A stretch of DNA of 33,952 nucleotides from Coriobacteriaceae bacterium. GTDB lineage: Bacteria; Actinomycetota; Coriobacteriia; Coriobacteriales; Eggerthellaceae. The DNA lies in NCBI GenBank assembly GCA_015062635.1, contig SUUF01000004.1, positions 1-33,952 on the forward strand, read 5' to 3'. This document shows positions 18,530 to 26,319 of this stretch, piece by piece (positions within the stretch are counted from its first letter, which is position 1; each line of letters opens with the position of its first letter). The notes under the pieces were generated by a model, which ran no database searches, was not told where the DNA came from, and worked only from the letters and a program-made list of their open reading frames with translations. Both the position numbers and the translations under genes were made by a program.

Positions 18530-18545
18530 ATATCGTGCACGATAT
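18530..18545. promoter_or_regulatory. perfect 16-bp palindrome, probable operator
   Basis: ATATCGTGCACGATAT is identical on both strands, a form typical of binding sites for dimeric helix-turn-helix regulators. It lies about 120 bases upstream of the OFA gene and 85 bases upstream of the NSS promoter-like site, so it could serve either gene. The regulator is not encoded in the window. Confidence 0.55.
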
Positions 18546-18612
18546 GCGGTCATAATCATCAAAGTGAGTATTTCTTCTGGTTTTCGTTTCCCATCTGTCG
18601 TGGTGGTTAATT

Positions 18613-18646
18613 ACTTTAGCGCTACATACCGCTAAAGTATAAGCGG
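18613..18646 (+). promoter_or_regulatory. operator-like inverted repeat overlapping a candidate NSS promoter
   Basis: The 9-base arms ACTTTAGCG (18613-18621) and CGCTAAAGT (18630-18638) are separated by eight bases. TTTAGC at 18615-18620 and TATAAG at 18638-18643, with a 17-base gap, could be the -35 and -10, so a bound repressor would cover the promoter. A second inverted repeat, CCGCT (18629-18633) with AGCGG (18642-18646), overlaps the first. The predicted transcript would have a leader of about 130 bases. Confidence 0.42.
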
Positions 18647-18669
18647 CCTTTCATCAGGGATAATCACAC

Positions 18670-18681
18670 AAAACGCGTTTT
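18670..18681. repeat. 12-bp perfect palindrome
   Basis: AAAACGCGTTTT lies in the predicted leader of the NSS gene, about 20-30 bases after the candidate start of transcription. It may be a further regulator site. It contains an MluI-type ACGCGT core but nothing else diagnostic. Confidence 0.35.
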
Positions 18682-18736
18682 CTAAGAAGAAGAGCGTGAG
18701 AGTTTCGATATACTTGCGGTTCGTTTTGTAGGAAGG

Positions 18737-18758
18737 GGACTGGGCTTTTTCGCAGTCC
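18737..18758 (+). promoter_or_regulatory. leader hairpin ahead of the NSS gene
   Basis: A 6-bp stem, GGACTG with CAGTCC, closes a 10-base loop containing five T. It ends about nine bases before the ribosome site GGGAGG of the transporter gene. It could modulate translation; function is inferred only from its position. Confidence 0.35.
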
Positions 18759-18778
18759 ATCGCCATGGGAGGATTTAA

Positions 18779-20158
18779 ATGGCGCAGAAACAAGGCGCCC
18801 GCGCTTCGTGGTCGGGCAAATGGATGTTCATCTTGGCAGCAGCCGCATCTGCCGTCGGACTGGGAAACATGTGGCGTTTCCCGTATCTCGATGCGAAGTA
18901 TGGTGGTGGCACGTTCATCTTCGTGTACCTCATCTTGGTGTTCACGTTCGGCGTTTCCATGCTGTTGCTCGAGACGTCGCTCGGCCGTAAGACCGGTCAA
19001 TCTGCCATCAGCGCATTCGCGAGTTTCGGCTCGAAATACAAGTTCATCGGCATCCTCGCGGCGGCGGTGCCGTTCATCATCACGCCGTATTACTGCATCA
19101 TCGGCGGTTGGGTGGCCAAGTACTGCTTCTCGTACATCACCACGTCAACCGCAGCGCTTGCCGATGGCGGCAATTATTTCGTGAACTTCATCACAAGCAA
19201 CGATGTGAGCTACTTGTGGATGCTCGTGTTCATGGCAATCGTCTTCCTTGTGGTATCGCTGGGCGTGAAGGGCGGCATCGAGAAGGCCAACCTCATCATG
19301 ATGCCGCTGTTGCTGATCTTCGCCATCGGCATCGCCATTTTCGTGGGCACTATGCCCGGTGCCGCCGAGGGCATCGCCTACTATCTGACCCCCGACTTCA
19401 GCAAGCTTTCGCCCGAGTTGCTCATCGCGGCTATGGGCCAGATGTTCTACAGCCTGTCGTTGGCCATGTGCATCATGATCACCTACGGTTCCTACCTCGA
19501 TAAGAAAGAGAACCTGCCCCAGTCCGTCGTATGGATTGGCGGTGCCGACCTCGTGGTCTCGATGCTCGCCGGCCTCATGATCGTCCCGGCTGCCTTCATG
19601 GCCCTGGGTTCCGCGGAAGCGGTTGCCGAGAACTCCGGACCCTCGCTGATGTTCATCATCCTGCCCGGCGTGTTCGACCAGATGGGCGGTGCGGCGAGCG
19701 TCATCGGCTTCGTCTTCTTCCTGCTCGTGTTGTTCGCAGCCCTTACGAGCGCCATCTCGCTCACCGAGGCGCTTGTCTCCCTCGTTTCCGACAGTCTGAG
19801 CTGGTCGCGCCGTAAGTCGCTCATCGCGGTGATGGCTTGGGTCGTCCTCGCAGGCATCTTCATCAACGCCGGCTACAACGGCCTGTCGTTCCTCGAACCC
19901 CTCGGTCCTGGCAGTTCGCTGCTCGACCTGGCCGACTTCGTGTCGAATTCAGTGCTCATGCCCATCGTTGCATTCCTAACCTTGGTATTCGTGGGCTGGA
20001 TCATCAAGCCCGATGTGCTCATCGAGGAAATCAAGCAGTCGAGCCCCTTCAAGGCCGAGAAGCTGTGGGTCTTCATGATCAAGTATGTGTGCCCGGTGCT
20101 CGTTGCCATCATCTTCGTCGCATACGTCGGCGCGCAGTTCGGTTTCTTCAAGTTCTAA
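18779..20158 (+). CDS. sodium-dependent neurotransmitter:sodium symporter (NSS/SNF) family transporter
   Basis: This is a Na+-coupled importer, most likely for an amino acid or related amine. The 459-residue protein has the LeuT-fold signature in helix 1, AAASAVGLGNMWRFPYL (about 21-37), where the unwound stretch contributes to the Na+ and substrate sites. It also has the GGGTFIFVYL helix 2, and about eleven to twelve helices overall. Bacterial members such as LeuT, MhsT and Tyt1 take up Leu, Trp or Tyr. The specificity here cannot be read. The ATG at 18779 has GGGAGG at 18767-18772. It is divergent from the OFA gene and ends at a strong terminator. A possible regulatory link to amino acid biosynthesis is noted in the findings. 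Confidence 0.92.
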   Translation: MAQKQGARASWSGKWMFILAAAASAVGLGNMWRFPYLDAKYGGGTFIFVYLILVFTFGVSMLLLETSLGRKTGQSAISAFASFGSKYKFIGILAAAVPFIITPYYCIIGGWVAKYCFSYITTSTAALADGGNYFVNFITSNDVSYLWMLVFMAIVFLVVSLGVKGGIEKANLIMMPLLLIFAIGIAIFVGTMPGAAEGIAYYLTPDFSKLSPELLIAAMGQMFYSLSLAMCIMITYGSYLDKKENLPQSVVWIGGADLVVSMLAGLMIVPAAFMALGSAEAVAENSGPSLMFIILPGVFDQMGGAASVIGFVFFLLVLFAALTSAISLTEALVSLVSDSLSWSRRKSLIAVMAWVVLAGIFINAGYNGLSFLEPLGPGSSLLDLADFVSNSVLMPIVAFLTLVFVGWIIKPDVLIEEIKQSSPFKAEKLWVFMIKYVCPVLVAIIFVAYVGAQFGFFKF

Positions 20159-20181
20159 TATCGCGCAGCGGCGCTTGCGTG

Positions 20182-20218
20182 GGGGATGGGGCCTCGCCGG
20201 CCCCATCCCCTTTCTGTT
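20182..20218 (+). terminator. rho-independent terminator of the NSS gene
   Basis: A perfect 12-bp stem (20182-20193 with 20199-20210) closes a TCGCC loop, followed by TTTCTGTT. It begins 24 bases after the stop codon. Confidence 0.92.
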
Positions 20219-20262
20219 GCGGGCGTTTCCCTCGGCCCGGAGCCCTCATGGTCGATGGGCTG

Positions 20263-20292
20263 TTCGTGAAACGCATGGCGCGGTGCTAGAAT
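20263..20292 (+). promoter_or_regulatory. candidate promoter of ychF
   Basis: TAGAAT at 20287-20292 is one base from the consensus -10 and has an upstream TG two bases away (extended -10, TGC before the box). The -35 TTCGTG at 20263-20268 is weak, with an 18-base gap. The expected leader of about 27 bases contains the ribosome site GAGGAG. Confidence 0.5.
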
Positions 20293-20325
20293 GACACGGT
20301 TACGTCAACAAGTGAGGAGCCATCC

Positions 20326-21390
20326 ATGTCGCTTTCCATCGGTATCGTCGGTTTGCCCAACGTCGGCAAGTCAACTCTGTTCACCGCGCTTACCAACAAG
20401 GGCGGGCTTGCGGCCAATTACCCGTTTGCCACCATCGAGCCCAATGTGGGCATCGTGCCGGTGCCCGATGCGCGTCTGAATCGCCTGGCGGAAATCGATA
20501 ACCCGGCGAAGATCGTGCCGGCGACCGTGGAGTTCGTGGACATTGCCGGTTTGGTGGCGGGCGCGAGCCAGGGCGAGGGCCTGGGCAACCAATTCCTCGC
20601 GCATATCCGCGAGACCGATGCCATCTGCGAGGTGGTGCGCTATTTCAGCGATCCCGATGTCGTGCACGTCGATGGTCGCGTGAACCCGGAAAGCGATGTC
20701 GAGACCATCAAGACCGAGCTTATCTTGGCCGACCTCGGCACGCTCGAGAAGGCGATGGGGCGTTTGGAAAAGGATGCGCGCCGCGATAAGAGCCTGATGA
20801 AGAAGTGGGAGACCGCCAAGAAAGTCGAGGCAGGGCTGAACGAGGGGCATCGTGCCGCGCGCCTGGGTCTTACCGACGAGGAAGTCGAGCTCATCCGCGA
20901 TTTGCACCTGCTGACGATGAAGCCGATGCTCTATATCGCGAATGTCGACGAGGACCAGCTGAATGCCGATTTCGCCGACATCGACGGAACCCAGCCGGTG
21001 CCCATCTGCGCGAAGACCGAAGCCGAGCTCGCCGAGCTCGACCCCGAGGACGCGGCGATGTTCCTCGAGGAGCTTGGCCTCGAGGAGAGCGGCCTGGCCC
21101 GTTTGGTGCGCGAAGCGTACCACCTGTTGGGACTGCAGAGCTTCTTCACGAGCGGCGAGACCGAGAGCCGTGCGTGGACGGTGCCCATCGGCGCCAAGGC
21201 CCCGCAGGCGGCGGGCGTGATCCACTCCGATTTCGAGCGAGGGTTCATCAAGGCCATTACGGCGAGCTTCGAGGATTACAGCGAGCTCGGCGGCGAGGCT
21301 GGCTGCCGTGCAGCGGGAAAGCTGCGCCAGGAAGGCAAGGAATACATCGTCCAAGACGGCGACGTCATGCATTTCATGTTCAACGTGTAA
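20326..21390 (+). CDS. ychF: redox-regulated ATPase YchF (OBG-family)
   Basis: YchF (OLA1 type) is a ribosome-associated P-loop protein that prefers ATP to GTP. The 354-residue protein has the P-loop GLPNVGKST (9-17), the ANYPFATIEPN switch I region (30-40), and DIAGLVAGASQGEGLGN. The last shows the small or hydrophobic residue replacing the usual catalytic Gln of GTPases. NVDE in the specificity loop stands where GTPases have NKxD, explaining the ATP preference. A coiled coil (about 125-190) and the C-terminal TGS domain (IHSDFERGFIKA ... GDVMHFMFNV) are present. GAGGAG precedes the ATG at 20326. It seems to be transcribed on its own or with gatCAB, 48 bases downstream. Confidence 0.97.
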   Translation: MSLSIGIVGLPNVGKSTLFTALTNKGGLAANYPFATIEPNVGIVPVPDARLNRLAEIDNPAKIVPATVEFVDIAGLVAGASQGEGLGNQFLAHIRETDAICEVVRYFSDPDVVHVDGRVNPESDVETIKTELILADLGTLEKAMGRLEKDARRDKSLMKKWETAKKVEAGLNEGHRAARLGLTDEEVELIRDLHLLTMKPMLYIANVDEDQLNADFADIDGTQPVPICAKTEAELAELDPEDAAMFLEELGLEESGLARLVREAYHLLGLQSFFTSGETESRAWTVPIGAKAPQAAGVIHSDFERGFIKAITASFEDYSELGGEAGCRAAGKLRQEGKEYIVQDGDVMHFMFNV

Positions 21391-21438
21391 TGGCGGCGCA
21401 TCGCGCGCGATGTATCGATGGCTCCGAGGTATCGTTGC

Positions 21439-21747
21439 ATGGCTCAGCATCTTACGGAACAAGATGTGCGGCGCATGGCCGCATACACGCGCATCGGGCT
21501 TGCCGATGACGAAGTGCCGCAGATGACGGTCGAGCTGAACGCCATCATCGACGGCCTGGAACCCATTACCGAGTACGATTTGGAAGGTGTCGAGCCCACT
21601 TTTCACCCCATTGGCGATTTGTCAAACGTGATGCGCACCGATGCCGAGGTTCCGGGCTTTTCCCAGGACGAGGCCCTCATGAATGCCGCCGTGCGGGAAG
21701 GCGGCAGTTTTCGCATTCCGCGCATCTTGGGCGGCGGGGACGCCTGA
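21439..21747 (+). CDS. gatC: Asp-tRNA(Asn)/Glu-tRNA(Gln) amidotransferase subunit C
   Basis: GatC is the small belt protein that holds GatA and GatB together. The 102-residue product has the typical beginning LTEQDVRRMAAYTRIGLADDE and the motif VEPTFHPIG, whose His and Pro are conserved in the family. The start at 21439 (MAQHL) is chosen over an in-frame ATG at 21418 because GAGGT at 21426-21430 gives the correct spacing. The TGA overlaps the gatA ATG by one base. Its place in a gatC-gatA-gatB operon confirms the identity. Confidence 0.93.
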   Translation: MAQHLTEQDVRRMAAYTRIGLADDEVPQMTVELNAIIDGLEPITEYDLEGVEPTFHPIGDLSNVMRTDAEVPGFSQDEALMNAAVREGGSFRIPRILGGGDA

Positions 21748-23234
21748 TGGAATTCGGCTGCCGGGATATCGCCTCCATCCAAGCGGGCCTTCGCGCGCGT
21801 CGCTTCAGCGCGGTCGAGCTGGCCGAATCGGTGCTCGCCCGCGTTCATGCCCAAGATGTGCGCCTGCATGCCTTTCTCGAGGTGACCGACGAGTTGGCGC
21901 TGCGTGCGGCGGGCCGGGTCGATTCGGCCATCGTGGCCGGGGCTTTCGACGAGCTCGGGCCGCTTGCCGGGGTTCCCATCGCGTATAAAGACAACATGAA
22001 CCTGGCGGGCACGCATACGACCTGCGCAAGCCGCATGCTCGAAAACTACGTGTCGCCGTATACCGCCACCTGCGTAAAGCGGACGCTGGATGTCGGGGCC
22101 ATTCCGATCGGCAAGCTGAACATGGATGAGTTCGCCTTCGGGAGCTCGACCGAGACGAGTGCGTTCGGGGTCACGAGGAACCCCTGGGAGCTCGATCGCG
22201 TGCCCGGCGGCAGTTCAGGCGGCTCGGCGGCGGCGGTGGCTGCGGGCATGGTGCCGGTGGCGCTTGGGTCGGATACCGGCGGGTCCGTCAGGCAGCCGGC
22301 GTGTTTCTGCGGGGTCGTGGGCGTGAAGCCCACCTATGGCGTGGTGAGCCGGTATGGCGTGGTGGCGTTCGGCAGTTCGCTCGACCAGGTCGGCCCGTTT
22401 GCGCGGACGGTGCGCGACGCCGCATTGGCGCTGAATGCGCTTTCGGGGCGTGATCCGCTCGATTGCACGAGCCAGGAATGCACGCTCGATTTCACGGCGA
22501 ACCTGGCGCAGGGCGTGGCCGGCATGCGGGTGGGCGTCGTGCCCGCGTTTCTCGAGGCGGAAGGCCTTTCTGCCGAGGTCAAGGCGAAGGTCGAGGAGGC
22601 GGCGGAACAACTGAGCCGGTTGGGCGCGACCATTGTGGAGGTCGAGCTTCCGAACGCGAAAGCGGCGATGAGCGCCTATTACGTGCTGGGCCCATGCGAA
22701 GCGTTCAGCAACCTGAGCCGATTCGATGGGTTGCGTTATGGATACCAAGATGCGGGTCACGACGATTTGGGCGGGCAATACGAAGCGTCCCGCGCCGTCG
22801 GCTTCGGGCCCGAGACGCGTCGGCGCATCATGCTGGGCAGCTACCTGCTTTCGAGCGGCGTATACGAGACCTACTATTATCCGGCGCAACAGGTGCGCAC
22901 GCTCATCACGCAAGACTACGTTACGGCTTTCGAGGCGTGCGATTGCATCCTCGGGCCGGTATCGCCTACTGCTGCCTGGCGGTTCGGGGAAAGGTCAGAC
23001 CCGCGGAGCATGTATCTATCCGACATGTTCACGGTGTCCATAAACATCGCCGGCAATGGCGGCATGAGCGTGCCGGTTGGCGTGGGTGCTCATACGGGCT
23101 TGCCGGTAGGCGTCCAGCTCGTGGCTCCCGCATTTCGTGATGCGAACATGTTGCGCGTGGCTGCTGCGCTCGAGACGGTATATGGGCCGGCGCCCACCGC
23201 CCCGGGCTTTGCATCGGAACGGGCCGGTGACTAG
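21747..23234 (+). CDS. gatA: Asp-tRNA(Asn)/Glu-tRNA(Gln) amidotransferase subunit A
   Basis: GatA is the glutaminase that frees ammonia for amidation of mischarged tRNA. The 495-residue protein is a clear amidase-signature enzyme. The Ser-cisSer-Lys triad is K81 (AYKDN), S156 in GGSSGGSAAAVAAG, and the nucleophile S180 in GSDTGGSVRQPA. These sit at the same relative spacing as K79/S154/S178 of the S. aureus enzyme. Start ATG 21747 overlaps the gatC stop. gatB follows after two bases. The length is normal (about 485-495). Confidence 0.97.
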   Translation: MEFGCRDIASIQAGLRARRFSAVELAESVLARVHAQDVRLHAFLEVTDELALRAAGRVDSAIVAGAFDELGPLAGVPIAYKDNMNLAGTHTTCASRMLENYVSPYTATCVKRTLDVGAIPIGKLNMDEFAFGSSTETSAFGVTRNPWELDRVPGGSSGGSAAAVAAGMVPVALGSDTGGSVRQPACFCGVVGVKPTYGVVSRYGVVAFGSSLDQVGPFARTVRDAALALNALSGRDPLDCTSQECTLDFTANLAQGVAGMRVGVVPAFLEAEGLSAEVKAKVEEAAEQLSRLGATIVEVELPNAKAAMSAYYVLGPCEAFSNLSRFDGLRYGYQDAGHDDLGGQYEASRAVGFGPETRRRIMLGSYLLSSGVYETYYYPAQQVRTLITQDYVTAFEACDCILGPVSPTAAWRFGERSDPRSMYLSDMFTVSINIAGNGGMSVPVGVGAHTGLPVGVQLVAPAFRDANMLRVAAALETVYGPAPTAPGFASERAGD

Positions 23235-23236
23235 CC

Positions 23237-24811
23237 ATGCGTGCCGTGTCGGAGGTCCTTTGCGATTGGGAGGCGGTCATCGGCCTCGAGGTGCATTGCG
23301 CGCTCACCACGCTGCAGACGAAGATGTTCTGCGGGTGCAAGCTCGAATTCGGCGCGCCGCCCAACACTCACACATGCCCGGTGTGCCTGGGGCTGCCGGG
23401 AGCGCTGCCGGTGCCCAACAAGGCCGCCATCGAGAGCATCGTGCTGGCAGGCCTGGCCACGAACTGCGACATCATGAGGCGATCGCTGTTCTACCGCAAG
23501 GGGTACCTGTATCCCGACATGCCGAAGGGCTTCCAGATAACGCAGGGCCCGGTGGCGTTTTGCATGAACGGCTTTCTCGACTTGCACGTGGATGGCCCGG
23601 GTGCCGAAGAGCGTCCCGACCCGCCCGATGCCCCTCAAGCGGACGGCGGGTATGTGGCGCGCATCGGCATCGAGCGCATCCATTTGGAAGAAGACGCCGG
23701 CAAGATGATCCATGTCGGCGGCGACGGCGGGCGCATCGCCGGGGCGACGCATTCGCTGGTGGATTACAACCGCGCGGGCACGCCGCTCATCGAGCTGGTC
23801 ACGCGTCCCGATTTGCGCACGCCAGAAGAGGCGCGCCTGTTCCTGCAGAAACTCCGCCGGGTATTCGTTGCGCTGGGCATCTCTGATTGCTCGATGGAGA
23901 AGGGCAGTTTGCGTGCCGATGGCAACATCAGCTTGCGTCGCCGCGGCAGCGACGGGCTGGGCGTGAAGACCGAGCTCAAGAACATCAACAGCTTCAAGCA
24001 TTTGCACGATGGGCTGGCGTACGAGATATGCCGTCAGGCCGCGGTGCTTGAATCGGGCGGGACCATCCGTCAGGAGACGCGGCATTGGGACCCGGTGTCC
24101 AAGCACACCATCGTGATGCGCGTGAAAGAAACGGCGGACGACTACCGCATGTTCCCCGACCCCGATTTGGCGCCGTACGACCTTTCCGATGAATTCGTCG
24201 CACGCGTACGCGCGAAATTGCCCGAGCTGCCCGACCAGAAGGCGAAACGCTTCATGGCCGATTACGGGCTGCCCGACGCCGATGCGCGCATCTTGGCAAC
24301 GCGTGTCGGTTTAACCGGATTCTTCGAAGCCGGGATGGCGATTGCTGGCGATTCGGTGCGGATGTTTGCCAAGCCGCTTGCTAACCTGCTCGTCAACGAC
24401 GTGCCGGCAGCGGTTGGCACCGATGAGTCGTTCGACCTCGCGGCAAGCCCGCTCACGCCGGCGCGGGCAATCGAGCTCGTGCGGCTGCTCGTCGATGGCT
24501 CCATTTCCTCGAGGCAAGGCAAGGAGGTTCTCGCGGCGGTCCTGCGCGATGACGAGGATCCGGCCGTCATCGTTGCCGCGCGGGGCATGGCGCAGGTCTC
24601 GGATATCGCGGTCATCGAGTCGGTCGTCGATGCCGTGCTCGCGGCGAACGCCGGTCAGGTGGCGCGATACCGCGATGGGAAACGGGGGCTCATCGGATAC
24701 TTCGTGGGTCAGTGCATGAAAGCGACGGACGGCCGCGGCAATCCGCGGCTCATCAACGAGGTGCTCGCGCGCAAATTGGATGAGCAGCCGCCTGCCCATC
24801 CTGCGTCGTGA
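23237..24811 (+). CDS. gatB: Asp-tRNA(Asn)/Glu-tRNA(Gln) amidotransferase subunit B
   Basis: GatB binds the mischarged tRNA, activates the side chain by phosphorylation and amidates it. The 524-residue protein has the family start WEAVIGLEVH (11-20), the zinc-type cysteines C32 and C34 in FCGC and C47/C50 in CPVC, the segment IERIHLEEDAGKMIH (145-159), and VDYNRAGTPLIELVT (175-189). A GatB/YqeY helical domain fills the last 150 residues. It is 20-50 residues longer than usual, partly from an acidic, Pro-rich insert at about 121-139 (GAEERPDPPDAPQADGG). It forms one operon with gatC and gatA. Together with them it would supply Gln-tRNA and/or Asn-tRNA. Confidence 0.97.
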   Translation: MRAVSEVLCDWEAVIGLEVHCALTTLQTKMFCGCKLEFGAPPNTHTCPVCLGLPGALPVPNKAAIESIVLAGLATNCDIMRRSLFYRKGYLYPDMPKGFQITQGPVAFCMNGFLDLHVDGPGAEERPDPPDAPQADGGYVARIGIERIHLEEDAGKMIHVGGDGGRIAGATHSLVDYNRAGTPLIELVTRPDLRTPEEARLFLQKLRRVFVALGISDCSMEKGSLRADGNISLRRRGSDGLGVKTELKNINSFKHLHDGLAYEICRQAAVLESGGTIRQETRHWDPVSKHTIVMRVKETADDYRMFPDPDLAPYDLSDEFVARVRAKLPELPDQKAKRFMADYGLPDADARILATRVGLTGFFEAGMAIAGDSVRMFAKPLANLLVNDVPAAVGTDESFDLAASPLTPARAIELVRLLVDGSISSRQGKEVLAAVLRDDEDPAVIVAARGMAQVSDIAVIESVVDAVLAANAGQVARYRDGKRGLIGYFVGQCMKATDGRGNPRLINEVLARKLDEQPPAHPAS

Positions 24812-24861
24812 CCGCGTCGCCGTCAAGCGGGTTAATTCTGGTGAAGTGGCGAAAATCCCGT

Positions 24862-24888
24862 TTGTGATGCCGTTTTCTCGTTCATAAT
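24862..24888 (+). promoter_or_regulatory. candidate promoter placed for a leaderless MFS mRNA
   Basis: CATAAT at 24883-24888 is one base from the consensus -10. TTGTGA at 24862-24867 could be the -35, with a short gap of 15. The ATG at 24896 begins exactly seven bases after the -10, where transcription would start, so the message may have no leader. The alternative ATG at 24887 overlaps the -10 itself. Confidence 0.45.
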
Positions 24889-24895
24889 GGGCGGC

Positions 24896-26272
24896 ATGCG
24901 AATCGCAGATGACAGCACGAAAAGCAGCCTCGGCTACGGCGTCCTCGCGCTGATGGTGCTCGGCACCATCCTCGGGGGCTTGCTGCAGAATGCCGTGAGC
25001 ACGGTGCTTCCCGCCATCATGGAAGAGACTGGCGTGACCGTGGGCATGGCGCAGTGGCTTGTCACGATGTTCCAGCTTTGCCTGGGCATCGTCATTCCCC
25101 TCGTGGCGTTTCTCGTTCGCCGTTTCGACGTGAAGGTCCTCTTCGTCGTCTCCACGGCGCTGTTCGCAGTCGGCACCTTCCTCGTGGCGGCTGCCGACAG
25201 CTTCCCGCTCATCTTCGCCGGCCGATTCCTCGAGGGCATCGCCGCCGGCGTGAGCTTCCCGCTGATTCAGGTGGTCGTGTTCCAGAATTACCCGCGTAAC
25301 CGCTGGGGCACCATCATGGGCATCGTCGGCCTTGCGTTCGGTTTCGCGCCCAACATCGGCCCGACCATTGCCGGTGTTTGCGCCGACTTGTGGGGATGGC
25401 GCAGCATGTTTTGGGGTGTGGCCGTCTTGTCGGCGGTCACGGCGCTGCTGATGGCGGTGTTACTGCCGCGGAACATGGCCGATGGCGAGGCGCGCTCGCT
25501 CGATTGGCCTTCGGTGGGACTTTCGACTGCCGGTTTCGGCGGCGTGCTGCTGGGCTTCACGAATGCCACCGACGCGGGCCCGCTCAGCGCGGCATGCCTC
25601 GTGCCGCTTGCGGTCGGCACGGTGTGCATGGTGCTCTTCCTGTGGCGGCAGCGCCGCATCCCCAACCCGCTGTGGGATCTCGATGCGTTCAAGGACCGCG
25701 ACTTCACGGTGGGAACCATCATGGTCTGCCTGCTGTTCAGCGCATTCATCGGCGTCACGCTCGTCTTGCCGCTCGGCATGCAGGCGGTGCAGGGTTTCAG
25801 CACGCTCGAAGCGGGCATGGCCTTGCTTCCGGGCACGATAGCCGCGCTTATCATGAACCCGCTATCGGGCATCATGATGGATCGCATCGGCGTGCGCCCG
25901 GTCATCTGCTTCGGGTCGGTGTTGCTGCTCGCCGGCACGGTGCCGATGATGCAGCTCGGCGAGATGGACGACCTTGCGCTCATCATGGTGCTTCAGGGCG
26001 TGCGCACGTTTGGCATCAGCTCGCTTATCCAGCCCATCAGCACGTGGAGCGTCCGTTCGCTCCAGGGCCGGCTCATCCCCGACGGCACGTCCATCAGCAA
26101 TACGCTGCGTCAGGTGGCAGCTGCCCTGGGAACGAGCGCCATGGTGCTGCTGATGTCCATCGGCGGCGAGCCGGGCAGCGTGAGCGCCTTCGGCGTCGAC
26201 GTCGCCATCGCATTCAGCGCTGCCTGCAGCGCGGCGCTGCTCATCCTCTCCTTTGCCTTCGTGCGAAAGTAA
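24896..26272 (+). CDS. MFS transporter, DHA2 family (EmrB/LmrA-like drug exporter)
   Basis: This is a proton-driven exporter of the 14-helix DHA2 group. The 458-residue product has the helix-1 pattern GTILGGLLQNAVSTVLPAI, then WLVTMFQLCLGIVIPLVAFLVRRF with the helix 2-3 loop, FLEGIAAGVSFPLIQVVVF, and the motif-C-like helix 5 segment GLAFGFAPNIGPTIAG. The start is taken at 24896 because a -10-like box covers the other in-frame ATG (24887) and neither has a ribosome site. DHA2 members export drugs, dyes or metabolites; the substrate is unknown. It runs towards the transglutaminase-like gene with a gap of 47 bases and no obvious terminator. Confidence 0.9.
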   Translation: MRIADDSTKSSLGYGVLALMVLGTILGGLLQNAVSTVLPAIMEETGVTVGMAQWLVTMFQLCLGIVIPLVAFLVRRFDVKVLFVVSTALFAVGTFLVAAADSFPLIFAGRFLEGIAAGVSFPLIQVVVFQNYPRNRWGTIMGIVGLAFGFAPNIGPTIAGVCADLWGWRSMFWGVAVLSAVTALLMAVLLPRNMADGEARSLDWPSVGLSTAGFGGVLLGFTNATDAGPLSAACLVPLAVGTVCMVLFLWRQRRIPNPLWDLDAFKDRDFTVGTIMVCLLFSAFIGVTLVLPLGMQAVQGFSTLEAGMALLPGTIAALIMNPLSGIMMDRIGVRPVICFGSVLLLAGTVPMMQLGEMDDLALIMVLQGVRTFGISSLIQPISTWSVRSLQGRLIPDGTSISNTLRQVAAALGTSAMVLLMSIGGEPGSVSAFGVDVAIAFSAACSAALLILSFAFVRK

Positions 26273-26319
26273 ACCGCGCGCCTGAACCCGCTACGTCCTT
26301 CGACCCATAGCGCGATTTG

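Larger units (their letters stand above)
18409..18778. promoter_or_regulatory. AT-rich control region between two divergent transporter genes
   Basis: This gene-free stretch is clearly richer in A+T than the rest of the window. It holds several separate palindromes (listed individually), a promoter-like pair for the plus-strand NSS gene, and a leader hairpin. GAGTATTAAA at 18471-18480 is the reverse complement of TTTAATACTC, found upstream of the his operon at 27715-27724. No coding sequence was recognised. A promoter for the minus-strand OFA gene must lie here, but no clear one could be fixed. Confidence 0.6.
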
